Origin: Clostridia bacterium
GTDB taxonomy: Bacteria > Bacillota > Clostridia > Oscillospirales > CAG-272
Direction of reading: 5' to 3'
DNA: 45,674 bases
NCBI GenBank assembly: GCA_017463765.1
Contig: JAFTON010000113.1
Span: 1 to 45,674, forward strand
Part shown: positions 24,408-32,467 of the stretch, in pieces
Numbering within the stretch: the stretch's first letter is position 1
Layout: each line of letters opens with the position of its first letter
Notes under the pieces: generated by a model
The model's input: the letters and a program-made list of their open reading frames with translations, nothing else
What the model was told of the DNA's origin: nothing
The model's database searches: none
Program-made: the position numbers and the translations under genes

Positions 24408-25298
24408 TTATTCCTTAACGCCACCCATATTTACACCCTTTGCGAAGTATTTCTGAATGAAGGGATAGATAATAAGAATAGGAATAATTGCGCAAACGAT
24501 AAGTGCATAAATCGCAGAGTCGGCTGCGTATGGCTTGTTCCAGCCTGCCATCTGATCGGAGTCCTTGAAGTTCTCGAGCTGAAGACGGATAAATACCTGC
24601 AGGGGATGCTCGTTTGAGTTTGTGATCATACGGCGTGCCCAGAAGTAACCGTTCCAACGGGAGATTGCAAAGAAGAGTGCAACGGTTGCAATGGTGGATT
24701 TACTCATGGGGATATAAACGTTTGTCAGCACCTGCATCTCTGTAGCACCGTCAACGATAGCAGCCTCCTCAATCTCGGAGGGAACGCCTTCAAATGCGTT
24801 ACGAAGCAGAATGATGTTCATTGCAGCCATACCCATTGCAATAACTATCAACCACTTATCATCGGTAATACCGAGATCTGAGAACACTTCCTGGGTATTA
24901 AGGTAGTTTCTGTACTGAGGAATGATACCTGCAGAGAACCACATTGTAAATACAAGGAAGAAGTTAAAGGTCTTACGGAAGAGGAGTCTCTTTTTTGAGA
25001 GAGCATATCCACCGAGGATTGCAACACCCATAGCCCAGAGTGTACCGTAGAAGGTGATGAACAGGGTGTTGGTGTAGGAGTTCCAGAACATATTGTTAGT
25101 GAACATTGACTTGAACGCCTCAAACTGAATGTCCTTCGGGAACAGAACCACCTGTCCGACTTCGACTGCCTCACGTCCACTTATGGCAGAGAAAATTGCG
25201 TAAAGGAAGGGGTACAGACAGCATATTGCAAATACAGTAAGGAAGAGATAGCTTAGTATCTTGAAGATAAGTTCGGATATTTCTAATTTTCTTTTCAT
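24408..25298 (-). CDS. Carbohydrate ABC transporter permease (LplC/AraQ type)
   Basis: This 296-residue protein has six predicted helices and the EAA-type cytoplasmic loop near residue 175 (FEGVPSEIEEAAIVDGATEMQ), the ATPase-docking site of MalG-family permeases. The C-terminal FIQKYFAKGVNMGGVKE is typical of the LplC/YtcP branch. It forms the channel with the 356-residue permease encoded just upstream (21 bases apart). In Bacillus the comparable Lpl/Yte system serves pectin fragments, which agrees with the enzymes in this operon. Confidence 0.92.
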   Translation of the reverse strand: MKRKLEISELIFKILSYLFLTVFAICCLYPFLYAIFSAISGREAVEVGQVVLFPKDIQFEAFKSMFTNNMFWNSYTNTLFITFYGTLWAMGVAILGGYALSKKRLLFRKTFNFFLVFTMWFSAGIIPQYRNYLNTQEVFSDLGITDDKWLIVIAMGMAAMNIILLRNAFEGVPSEIEEAAIVDGATEMQVLTNVYIPMSKSTIATVALFFAISRWNGYFWARRMITNSNEHPLQVFIRLQLENFKDSDQMAGWNKPYAADSAIYALIVCAIIPILIIYPFIQKYFAKGVNMGGVKE

Positions 25299-25319
25299 AT
25301 TTTTTCCAAACCTTTCTTA

Positions 25320-26390
25320 TTAGTAAAGTGAAACGTCGGATGCCTTACGCGCTATAGTGTTGGCACCGATAACGAGAAGCATACCTACAATGTTGTTAAG
25401 TATTTCGGCTGAAGATGAAATACCCTGAAGGACAGCGGCATTGGTGGATTCTATACCGGTTCTATTTGCAAAGGTAGATACAACATCAGCAGTTATGTAA
25501 GTGCTTTCGTTGTAGAGAAGCATTACCTTCTCATATCCTACGTTAAGAAGTGAACCGATACGGGTGATAAGCATGATTACAACGGTGGAGAGGATAGAGG
25601 GAAGTACAACGTATCTCATCTGTGCCATCTTGTTTGCACCGTCGATCTGCGCTGCCTCATAGCTTGTAGGTGAGATTGCGATTATTGCCGCGAAGAATAC
25701 GATGGAGTCGTAGCCTGCAGTCTCCCAGATACCGCTTATCTGATATATCGCTCTGAAGAAGCCGGGATTGTTAAGCAGACCTGCATCACCAACCTCTTTG
25801 GTAATTAACCCAAGCTGATACAGCAGGTTTGAGATAACACCCATCTGAATTCCGACAGTACCGGAGGACTGACGTACAAGCATAGTGATCAGCGTAGTCA
25901 TAACTACGGTGGACATAAACTTGGGAAGGTAGGTGAGAACCTGGTAAACGCTTCGTGCAATATTAGATTTGATTTCATTGAAGAAGAGGGCGATAATAAT
26001 CGGCATTGGGAAACCGAAGAGCAAACCGTAGAAGGATATTACGAAGGTATTACGGAATGCACGCCAGAACTCGATCGAAATGGGTGTATCTCCACGGAAG
26101 AGCTCGATAAAGTATGTAAAGCCTGAGTAGGCCTGATCTGCAACGTCCGTGTTTGCATCATAAATCTTGAAGCAACCAAGCAGCTCGTACATCGGGAAGT
26201 ATCTCCAGAACAGGAATACAAGCAGCATAGGCACCAGCATAAGATAAAGTCGCCAGTCCTTAAGCACTGTACGCGCAACGTTCAGCCAATAATGCTTCTC
26301 AACGTCGTCTCTGACCACCTGCTCGGGATCCTCGTGATATTTTCCTGTGACCTCATCGTACACAAGATAATCGGATGCTAATTTTTTCAT
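25320..26390 (-). CDS. Carbohydrate ABC transporter permease (LplB/YteP type)
   Basis: This 356-residue MalF-like subunit has a longer cytosolic N-terminus (about 40 residues) than many homologues. Six helices are predicted, with the EAA loop near residue 245 (SPTSYEAAQIDGANKMAQMR). The C-terminal half carries NVGYEKVMLLYNESTY, characteristic of the LplB/YteP branch. It pairs with the LplC-type permease downstream. It follows the 198-residue membrane protein by 52 bases with no terminator between them. Confidence 0.92.
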   Translation of the reverse strand: MKKLASDYLVYDEVTGKYHEDPEQVVRDDVEKHYWLNVARTVLKDWRLYLMLVPMLLVFLFWRYFPMYELLGCFKIYDANTDVADQAYSGFTYFIELFRGDTPISIEFWRAFRNTFVISFYGLLFGFPMPIIIALFFNEIKSNIARSVYQVLTYLPKFMSTVVMTTLITMLVRQSSGTVGIQMGVISNLLYQLGLITKEVGDAGLLNNPGFFRAIYQISGIWETAGYDSIVFFAAIIAISPTSYEAAQIDGANKMAQMRYVVLPSILSTVVIMLITRIGSLLNVGYEKVMLLYNESTYITADVVSTFANRTGIESTNAAVLQGISSSAEILNNIVGMLLVIGANTIARKASDVSLY

Positions 26391-26442
26391 AAACCTGCTT
26401 CCTCCGTATTAATTCATACTAATAATATAATCATTTGTGTTG

Positions 26443-27039
26443 TTATTCTATGCCGTATCCACCGGATGCCTCTTCGGCTTCTTCTTCACGTTGGAGACGG
26501 AACAGATATGTCTTCTGATCCTCGATCATGCCGTCGGTGTTTCGCATCAGGAACATTATCACACTGGCAAAAAGCAGAGAAATAATGTCTGTTGTAAGGT
26601 AGACAAGCAGTGTGCTCGGCTTACCACCGAAGGGTAGCGAGACAATCCATCTGCCCGCCTGCATTGTAACGTATGCAGTAAGGATGAAGAAAAAGAGCTT
26701 GAAATAACTTTTTCTGATATCATCTTTTTTGAAAAATCTGAACCAGATAAGTGTTGAAAGTGCAGCGCAGTTACCAATAATATATATGACGTATTGCTCA
26801 TAGGTCGCACCCGAAGCAATACAAAACACCATGCCACCGATACAGGCAGGAATTATCGCATATCCACCCCATCTCATCATTACCATACAGATAAAGAGGA
26901 GCGTTGTGGAAATTGCAATCGGCTGAGCTGCAAACCAGGTGTTTGTTGCCACGGTTGTGACAGCCTCGGATACACTAAGCAAGATCGCAAAAATGAAAAG
27001 GTCAATATTTCGATACTGCTTAAAGGTTATATTATTCAT
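26443..27039 (-). CDS. Uncharacterised polytopic membrane protein E, first gene of the ABC operon
   Basis: This 198-residue protein has five to six hydrophobic segments, a short N-terminus (MNNITFKQYRN) and a charged cytosolic tail (LQREEEAEEASGGYGIE). Size and helix number recall the S-components of ECF vitamin transporters, but I see no diagnostic ligand motif, so this is only a suggestion. It is translated first from the promoter at 27076-27107. The nearest purine-rich stretch, AGGAAAAG, is about 17 bases from ATG 27039, so its initiation signal is poor. The role in the sugar importer is unknown. Confidence 0.7.
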   Translation of the reverse strand: MNNITFKQYRNIDLFIFAILLSVSEAVTTVATNTWFAAQPIAISTTLLFICMVMMRWGGYAIIPACIGGMVFCIASGATYEQYVIYIIGNCAALSTLIWFRFFKKDDIRKSYFKLFFFILTAYVTMQAGRWIVSLPFGGKPSTLLVYLTTDIISLLFASVIMFLMRNTDGMIEDQKTYLFRLQREEEAEEASGGYGIE

Positions 27040-27075
27040 TTATTTTAAAAAACTTTTCCTTTTATTTGTTGTCTA

Positions 27076-27107
27076 ATTTTACAACACATAAAAAACCTAT
27101 GCCTTAA
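27076..27107 (-). promoter_or_regulatory. Activator-dependent promoter of the 13-gene pectin transport operon
   Basis: On the minus strand, TTAAGGC (27107-27101) is followed by TAAAAT (27081-27076), 36 bases before ATG 27039. The gap (20 bases between TTAAGG and the -10) and the distance to the start codon equal those of the GH4 promoter at 11605-11636. Confidence 0.65.
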
Positions 27108-27133
27108 TTTTTTTGACTGACATTAAAATTACT

Positions 27134-27152
27134 CTTGAATTTTTTGATATTT
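27134..27152 (-). promoter_or_regulatory. Proposed AraC-regulator box upstream of the transport operon
   Basis: Minus strand AAATATCAAAAAATTCAAG matches the box at 11560-11578 in 18 of 19 positions. Its distances to TTAAGGC, to the -10 and to the start codon are identical at both sites. No divergent gene promoter exists here, so the match is not explained by a shared -35. Confidence 0.7.
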
Positions 27153-27244
27153 CGTTATAAAAAATAACCTATAGCGTAGAAAAAAGATTGCGTTTTTTGT
27201 GCAAAATGACAACAAAAAGATTGGCAACAAAAAGTTTTTTACAT

Positions 27245-27285
27245 AAATATTAAAAGCGACCGTGAGCTAAAAATTCCACGGTCGC
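27245..27285 (-). terminator. Terminator of the tetR-AEC operon
   Basis: GCGACCGTG (27256-27264) pairs with CACGGTCGC (27277-27285). On the minus strand the stem is followed by TTTTAATATTT. It separates the AEC gene from the pectin transport promoter region. Confidence 0.82.
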
Positions 27286-27295
27286 AAGAAAACGT

Positions 27296-28282
27296 TTAAA
27301 AAATTCCAACTGATTTTAGTATAAATGAAGCAAGGAAAACGGTAAATGCCGACGAAAGCGTAGTGAACACCACAAGCTGTCCGGCGAGCTCTGCATCGGT
27401 CCCCATCTCCTGCGCCATAGGCACGCTGGAAACGGCTACCGGTGTACAGAATACAGCCACGAGAGCAGCGAACTGCGCGCCACCAAAGCTGTCACGGAAT
27501 GCAAAATAAGCAATGCCTATACCGAGCAGTGGAACTATTATACTTCTGATAATCGTTCCGGTAATTATCTCTCGCTTCAGATGTGGAATTGCAGAGAATT
27601 CAAACTGCGCGCCGAGAACAAGGAGCGCAAGAGGAGTTGCAATTCTTGAAAGATATTCGAGGGTGTTCCATACAGCAGGAATTTCCGACAGTCTGAAGGA
27701 AATTCCAAAATTCACAAATATCGAACGGATACCAAGAGCTACGAGACCGGACACAATACCCAATATAAGTGGATTTTTAAGAATTCCGGTTAACACCTTT
27801 TTAAAATCCGGTTTTTCTCCGTCATTATTAAAAATGGACAAACCTATTACAGCCAGAATGTTAAAGGCAGGCACCATAAATGCCGACAGAAGCGTGGCAA
27901 CTGCAGCGCCCTCGCCAGGGAAAAGTGAGGAAGCTAACGGAATTCCGATAAGTGCGTAGTTTGAACGGAAAACTCCCTGTAACAGTGCGCCACGGCACCT
28001 CTTCTTATCGGTCAGCACCGTAACCGAAGGGACGGCTATTGCAAAAATAATAAGCAAAGCTATCAACGAGTAAAGCACGTAGCCGAAATCAACCGTTCCG
28101 ATATTCTCGATACCGTAAACGTTGCGAAATAGCATTACCGGCAGAAAAACTCTGAATACAAGCTTGTTTGCCTGCTTTGAAAAATCTCCATTCATCAACC
28201 CCAGCCTTTTCAGCAGATAGCCGATTGCTACCGTGAAAATAATAGGAGATACCGAATTGAATGCAAAAATAAACGATTTCAT
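27296..28282 (-). CDS. AEC-family transporter (auxin efflux carrier/malate permease-like)
   Basis: This 328-residue protein has about ten transmembrane helices in two five-helix halves and the N-terminal segment VSPIIFTVAIGYLLKRLGL. FRSNYALIGIPLASSLFPGEG in the third or fourth helix region and the FCTPVAVSSVPMAQEMG loop are both typical of this family. Bacterial members export or exchange organic acids such as malate, or amino acids. AAGGAG precedes ATG 28282. It is the last gene of a unit with tetR and the cysteine-repeat lipoprotein, divergent from the acyl-CoA operon, so a short organic acid linked to that pathway is a reasonable guess. Confidence 0.88.
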   Translation of the reverse strand: MKSFIFAFNSVSPIIFTVAIGYLLKRLGLMNGDFSKQANKLVFRVFLPVMLFRNVYGIENIGTVDFGYVLYSLIALLIIFAIAVPSVTVLTDKKRCRGALLQGVFRSNYALIGIPLASSLFPGEGAAVATLLSAFMVPAFNILAVIGLSIFNNDGEKPDFKKVLTGILKNPLILGIVSGLVALGIRSIFVNFGISFRLSEIPAVWNTLEYLSRIATPLALLVLGAQFEFSAIPHLKREIITGTIIRSIIVPLLGIGIAYFAFRDSFGGAQFAALVAVFCTPVAVSSVPMAQEMGTDAELAGQLVVFTTLSSAFTVFLASFILKSVGIF

Positions 28283-28304
28283 GAAAGCTCCTTGAAATTC
28301 AACC

Positions 28305-29252
28305 TTATTGTTCTAAGAAAATGGGTGTGGCGTAGTAATCTCCCTGTTCATTAATAGTATAACGTTCGCCGTGATTTACTCTACCTGCTTCGTTGCCGTC
28401 AGAGGTATAAATTACCCATTCCTTAACTCTGCGCCCATCGCTGCCTACGTAGCTGAAGGCAACGGTAAAGGATGTCCACATATTATAATGCTCGTCGGTC
28501 TGAAGACCGTTTACCAGACAGCCTTCGGGAACCGAAATGCTTATATATGCAAGTTTATTCATGCAAATATCGCAGGTGTAATCCTCATTGATATCACAAC
28601 AGTCTCCAAGCTTAGTCAGGCATATATCACAGAGGTGGTCGGGATTGTTATTCACACATTCGCTGAGAGTGACGGAACAAACGTCGCACAGATGATTTGC
28701 ATCCGAGTCGTGACACTCCGACAGAGTCTTGTTACAATAGTCGCAGATGTGGTTTGCAGGCTCTTTATCGCTGCAAAAACTCATTTCGTGTTTACATATA
28801 TCGCAGAAGTGATTTATGTTAGAATCTACGCAATTTGTAAGCTTAAGGTTACAAAAATCGCAAAAATGATCGTTATTCTGATCCTCACAGTCGATTATAG
28901 GTAGTCCACAGTAATCGCAAACATGGGAGCCATCCTCGTCGGAACAACTGCTGAGAACCAATCCACATATGTCACACTTGTGATCTCTTGGAGCGTTGTC
29001 GACAAAGCACTCCGAAAGAAGAATACCACATACGTCGCAAGCATGGTCAATTTTAATATCGATACATTCGTTTAAAACCCTCTGACATACGTCACACTTA
29101 TGATCTGCGTTAATATCATAGCATTTATCAGCGGAGGAAGGTTGGTTGTCCGACGTAGTACACCCCGATAGCAGAATGACTATCAGACTTACGGCAATTA
29201 TCAGTAAGCCCGAGGAGATGCCAAGTTTGCTTTTGAGGAATTTCACAGTCAT
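28305..29252 (-). CDS. Lipoprotein with ten CxD...DHxCDxC repeats, function unknown
   Basis: This 315-residue protein has a signal peptide with lipobox LLSGC (lipidated Cys31). From about residue 40 to 240 there are ten tandem units of 19-21 residues with consensus C-x-D-x3-[DN]-H-x-C-D-x-C-x3-L-S. Each unit holds three cysteines, a histidine and several Asp/Asn. The pattern could bind zinc or similar metals through Cys/His, and resembles calcium-loop spacing (DxNxD). A final domain of about 80 residues (SISVPEGCLVNG to the end) looks like a beta-rich surface module. GAGGAG before ATG 29252 fixes the start; that site lies within the end of tetR. Codons differ between units, so the repeat is old. 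No function known to me. Confidence 0.85.
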   Translation of the reverse strand: MTVKFLKSKLGISSGLLIIAVSLIVILLSGCTTSDNQPSSADKCYDINADHKCDVCQRVLNECIDIKIDHACDVCGILLSECFVDNAPRDHKCDICGLVLSSCSDEDGSHVCDYCGLPIIDCEDQNNDHFCDFCNLKLTNCVDSNINHFCDICKHEMSFCSDKEPANHICDYCNKTLSECHDSDANHLCDVCSVTLSECVNNNPDHLCDICLTKLGDCCDINEDYTCDICMNKLAYISISVPEGCLVNGLQTDEHYNMWTSFTVAFSYVGSDGRRVKEWVIYTSDGNEAGRVNHGERYTINEQGDYYATPIFLEQ

Positions 29253-29256
29253 AGCT

Positions 29257-29886
29257 TTACTCCTCACGAGTGATGTCATATTTAAGTATTCCGTTTGTAA
29301 GCGCAGGCATAACCGTCTGTTTCATCATATTATCTATCTGTTCTTCATTCATTCCGGTAAACATTGCCTTAAGTCCGAGGAAATTTGAAATACCCATAAG
29401 CATATAGGCAACCGACTCAGTATCCGAAAGGGTAACCTCACCGTCATGCTCAAGCGCCCTTGAATAGCTTTCGGCAAAGGATTCGTAATAGTCAACGAAC
29501 ATCTGACGGTCAATCGAAAGGCTGCCCCAGATGATATTATATACGTTTGGTGTTGATACGGCGTATTTAATGAAGCACTTTATGCCCTCATATTCCTTTT
29601 CATATCTTGTTTGACAGTTACCGATGCTGGCAGCCAAACGGTCCTTGATCTCCTTTTTATAGGTCTCCATGAGATACTTATATACGTCGGTCTTGGTGTC
29701 GAAATAAATATAAAAAGTACCTACTGCCGTTCCGGCGTGCTTACAAATGTCGGAGATAGACGTGCTGTAAAATCCTTTGTTGGCAAAAAGCTCTTCGGAG
29801 GAGGCAAGCAGCTTCTCCATTTTTGTTTTTCCAAGCTCGGTTTTCGGAATGTTTATTCCCTTGACTCTTATCATTTTATCTGGCAT
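29257..29886 (-). CDS. TetR/AcrR-family transcriptional regulator
   Basis: This 209-residue regulator has an N-terminal helix-turn-helix at about 25-70 (LFANKGFYSTSISDICKHAG, GTFYIYFDTKTDVYKYLME) and an all-helical ligand domain after it. AGAGGT precedes ATG 29886. The gene is divergent from the acyl-CoA operon with a 212-base gap containing both promoters and two inverted repeats, the usual layout for local repression. TetR proteins near fatty acid genes often sense acyl-CoAs; that is inference here. It leads an operon with the cysteine-repeat lipoprotein and the AEC transporter. Confidence 0.9.
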   Translation of the reverse strand: MPDKMIRVKGINIPKTELGKTKMEKLLASSEELFANKGFYSTSISDICKHAGTAVGTFYIYFDTKTDVYKYLMETYKKEIKDRLAASIGNCQTRYEKEYEGIKCFIKYAVSTPNVYNIIWGSLSIDRQMFVDYYESFAESYSRALEHDGEVTLSDTESVAYMLMGISNFLGLKAMFTGMNEEQIDNMMKQTVMPALTNGILKYDITREE

Positions 29887-29916
29887 ACAAACCTCTTTTT
29901 GTTTAAAATACTCTTA

Positions 29917-29945
29917 ATTATAACATTTTTTGCGCTGTATTGCAA
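29917..29945 (-). promoter_or_regulatory. Promoter of the tetR operon
   Basis: On the minus strand: TTGCAA (29945-29940), a 17-base spacer and TATAAT (29922-29917), about 30 bases before ATG 29886. Confidence 0.75.
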
Positions 29946-29957
29946 TAGTTTTTGTAA

Positions 29958-29986
29958 ATAAATTTGGACATATTCACCAAATTTAT
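29958..29986. promoter_or_regulatory. Perfect 10-bp inverted repeat, candidate TetR operator
   Basis: ATAAATTTGG (29958-29967) and CCAAATTTAT (29977-29986) are perfect inverted arms around a 9-base spacer. The site lies between the -35 boxes of the divergent promoters, 12 bases from one and 29 from the other. Confidence 0.62.
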
Positions 29987-30015
29987 CTTTTAAAAAAAGA
30001 TTTACATATTACATA

Positions 30016-30044
30016 TTGACAAACCTATCAAAAGATGATATAAT
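30016..30044 (+). promoter_or_regulatory. Consensus promoter of the acyl-CoA/LIV operon
   Basis: TTGACA (30016-30021), a 17-base spacer and TATAAT (30039-30044) match consensus exactly. Start is expected near 30051, leaving a leader of about 48 bases. A promoter this strong implies control by repression. Confidence 0.85.
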
Positions 30045-30056
30045 TATGATGTAGAA

Positions 30057-30077
30057 AATATGAACAATATTCATATT
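30057..30077. promoter_or_regulatory. 8-bp inverted repeat in the leader, candidate operator
   Basis: AATATGAA (30057-30064) and TTCATATT (30070-30077) are perfect inverted arms around 5 bases, just after the expected start site. Binding here would block the polymerase. Confidence 0.5.
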
Positions 30078-30098
30078 CAAAAAATGGAGGAAAAAATT

Positions 30099-30500
30099 AT
30101 GACATTCAACGAGCTTTATGTAGGACAGAAGGCGTCCGTACAGAAGACCTTCACCGACGCAGATCTCAGAGCATTTGCTGAGGTGAGCCTTGACACAAAC
30201 CCCATCCATCTTGATGAGGAATATGCCAAGACAACCATTTTCGGAAAGAGAATTGTACACGGTATTCTCACTTCCGGCCTTATTTCGGCAGTTCTTGCCA
30301 ACAAGCTGCCCGGTCCGGGAACCATTTATCTTGGTCAGGAGCTCAGATTCACTGCTCCCGTATTCCTCGGAGATACTATTACTGCTGAGGTTGAAATAGC
30401 CGAGATCAGAGAGGATAAGCATATTGTAAAGCTTAACACTACCTGCTATAACCAGGACGGCAAGGCAGTTATTACAGGTCTTGCAACCGTTAAATTCTAA
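30099..30500 (+). CDS. MaoC-like (R)-specific enoyl-CoA hydratase (PhaJ-like)
   Basis: This 133-residue single hot-dog domain protein has the hydratase-2 motif, Asp32-x-Asn-Pro-x-His37 (DTNPIHLDEEYA), followed by FGKRIVHGILTSGLIS. PhaJ-type enzymes interconvert crotonyl-CoA and (R)-3-hydroxybutyryl-CoA. The start is ATG 30099, 8 bases after GGAGG (30086-30090); the in-frame upstream ATG at 30060 lacks such a site. It is the first gene of the operon, ahead of the acyl-CoA dehydrogenase. In canonical clostridial butyrate clusters this step is done by crotonase (Crt), which is absent here. The stereochemistry is inferred from family. Confidence 0.88.
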   Translation: MTFNELYVGQKASVQKTFTDADLRAFAEVSLDTNPIHLDEEYAKTTIFGKRIVHGILTSGLISAVLANKLPGPGTIYLGQELRFTAPVFLGDTITAEVEIAEIREDKHIVKLNTTCYNQDGKAVITGLATVKF

Positions 30501-30519
30501 ATTCAAGGAGAAATAGAAA

Positions 30520-31656
30520 ATGGCAGATTATAAGTCTATTCTGTTTGAGCAGATGATAAAGGACTTCGCTGAGAATGAGGTTAAGCCTCTCGCTCAGGAG
30601 GTTGACGAGCAGGAGCGTTTCCCGGCTGAAACCGTGGAAAAAATGGCTAAGCTCGGACTTATGGGAATTATCGTTCCCAAACAGTACGGTGGAGCAGGTG
30701 GCGACTACCGTATGTATATTTCGGCTGTGGAAGAGATTTCAAAGGCCTGTGGTACTACCGGAGTTATCCTTTCTGCACATATGTCGCTTTGCGTAGCTCC
30801 TATTCTTGAATACGGTACAGAGGAGCAGAGGCAGAAGTATCTTCCTGACCTGGCAAGTGGTAGAAAAATCGGTGCCTTTGGTCTTACCGAGCCCAATGCA
30901 GGTACTGATGCTGCAAATCAGCAGACCACTGCTGTTGAGATGGAGGATCACTATCTTCTAAACGGCAGTAAGATATTCATCACCAACGCAGGCTATGCGT
31001 CTACTTACATAATCATTGCTATCACCGGTAAGGGTCCCAAGGGCCCCGAGATGTCGGCGTTCATCGTTGAGTCTGCCTTTGAGGGCTTCTCGGTAGGTAA
31101 GAAGGAAAAGAAGATGGGTATCCGTGGTTCGTCTACCTGTGAGCTTATCTTCGAGAACGTTAAGGTTCCCAAGGAGAATCTTCTCGGTAAGCGCGGCGAT
31201 GGCTTCAAGATCGCAATGAAGACCCTTGACGGTGGCCGTATAGGTATCGCGGCTCAGGCTCTCGGTATTGCAGAGGGCGCACTTGACGCTACCATTGCTT
31301 ACGTTAAGTCGAGAAAGCAGTTTAACAGAGCCATCTCCCAGTTCCAGAACACTCAGTTTGTTCTTGCTGATCTTGCAACCAGAATTGCTGCAGCTAAGGG
31401 TCTTGTTTACGTTGCTGTTGATGCGAAGCAGAACAAGCTTCCCACTCTTTCGGTAAATGCTGCTCAGGCAAAGCTCTTTGCTGCAGAGACGGCTATGGAG
31501 GTTACCACTAAGTGCGTTCAGCTTCACGGTGGTTACGGTTACACCCGTGAATATCCCGTTGAGAGAATGATGAGAGATGCTAAGATCACCGAGATATACG
31601 AGGGAACCAGTGAGGTTCAGAGAATGGTTATCTCGGGCGCTCTTCTCAGAAAGTGA
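30520..31656 (+). CDS. Short-chain acyl-CoA dehydrogenase (butyryl-CoA dehydrogenase-like)
   Basis: This 378-residue FAD enzyme has FGLTEPNAGTDA and the IFITNAGYAS flavin segment. QLHGGYGYTREYPVERMMRDAKI precedes the catalytic Glu361 in YEGTSEVQR, the position used by short-chain and butyryl-CoA dehydrogenases. Length is standard. It interconverts crotonyl-CoA and butyryl-CoA, or an analogous substrate, passing electrons to the ETF encoded immediately downstream. CAAGGAG precedes ATG 30520, 19 bases after the hydratase stop. Confidence 0.93.
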   Translation: MADYKSILFEQMIKDFAENEVKPLAQEVDEQERFPAETVEKMAKLGLMGIIVPKQYGGAGGDYRMYISAVEEISKACGTTGVILSAHMSLCVAPILEYGTEEQRQKYLPDLASGRKIGAFGLTEPNAGTDAANQQTTAVEMEDHYLLNGSKIFITNAGYASTYIIIAITGKGPKGPEMSAFIVESAFEGFSVGKKEKKMGIRGSSTCELIFENVKVPKENLLGKRGDGFKIAMKTLDGGRIGIAAQALGIAEGALDATIAYVKSRKQFNRAISQFQNTQFVLADLATRIAAAKGLVYVAVDAKQNKLPTLSVNAAQAKLFAAETAMEVTTKCVQLHGGYGYTREYPVERMMRDAKITEIYEGTSEVQRMVISGALLRK

Positions 31657-31667
31657 GGTAAAGCATA

Positions 31668-32453
31668 ATGAAAATTATAGTTTGTATTAAGCAGGTGCCT
31701 AACACCACCGAGATTAAAATTGATCCCATCACCAATACGCTGAAGCGTGACGGTGTTCCCAGCATTATTAACCCTGATGATAAGACTGCTATCGAGGCTG
31801 CTCTTCAGCTTAAGGAAAAGTATGGAGCAACCGTAACCGTTATCACCATGGGTCCCACTCAGGCAGAGAAGGCTCTTCGCGAGGCTCTTGCCATGGGTGC
31901 AGACGAGGCATTCCTTCTCACCGACCGTGCTTTCGCAGGTAGTGATACACTCGCCACATCTACAATTATTGCAGCTGCTATCAAGAAGCTTGGTGCAGAT
32001 ATCGTATTCTGTGGCAGACAGGCTATCGACGGTGATACAGCTCAGGTTGGTCCTCAGATCTCCGAGCACCTCGGCATTCCTCAGATCACCTATGCTGCTG
32101 CTATTGATTATGATGCAGAGCGTGGTGCGCTTATTGTTAAGCGTCAGTTTGAGGACAGATATCAGACTCTTGAGGTTAAGGGACAGTGCCTTATCACAAT
32201 TCTTTCCACTCTTGATAAGCCCAGATATATGAACGTTTGGGATATTGTTGGTCAGGATGAGAAGGAAATCGGCATTATTACCTTTAATGATATTGAGGTT
32301 GATCCCGAGACCATCGGTCTTAAGGGCTCTCCCACAAAGGTTAAGTCTACTGCTACAAAGCAGTTTGATAAGACTATAGAGACTCTCGAGCTTGATCCCG
32401 AGACTGCAGCAAAGACTATCGTAGACGCACTTAAGTCGCGTCATCTTATTTAA
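31668..32453 (+). CDS. etfB: Electron transfer flavoprotein beta subunit
   Basis: This 261-residue protein opens with IVCIKQVPNTTEI, and has ALRLALAMGADEAF-like (ALREALAMGADEAF) and VFCGRQAIDGDTAQVGPQI. The last segment resembles EtfB of clostridial ETFs that bifurcate electrons from NADH to ferredoxin and crotonyl-CoA, and differs from the mitochondrial type. It is paired with etfA 15 bases downstream. Bifurcation is suggested, not shown. Confidence 0.93.
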   Translation: MKIIVCIKQVPNTTEIKIDPITNTLKRDGVPSIINPDDKTAIEAALQLKEKYGATVTVITMGPTQAEKALREALAMGADEAFLLTDRAFAGSDTLATSTIIAAAIKKLGADIVFCGRQAIDGDTAQVGPQISEHLGIPQITYAAAIDYDAERGALIVKRQFEDRYQTLEVKGQCLITILSTLDKPRYMNVWDIVGQDEKEIGIITFNDIEVDPETIGLKGSPTKVKSTATKQFDKTIETLELDPETAAKTIVDALKSRHLI

Positions 32454-32467
32454 GGAGGTATAACGAA

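Noticed and set aside
22295..24418. A 707-codon open frame on the plus strand opposite the solute-binding protein gene
   Set aside because: It mirrors the biased codon use of the real minus-strand gene, has no ribosome site or recognisable domain, and the minus-strand protein has a clear lipobox and family match.
27153..27250. Tandem CAACAAAAAG words near 27200-27233 as regulator sites
   Set aside because: The region is A-rich, the repeats are short and no matching copy lies before the GH4 gene, unlike the shared box at 27134-27152.
28305..29252. Cysteine-repeat protein as a ferredoxin or polyferredoxin
   Set aside because: Cysteine spacing lacks the CxxCxxCxxxC pattern, each unit adds His and Asp, and the protein is exported with a lipobox.
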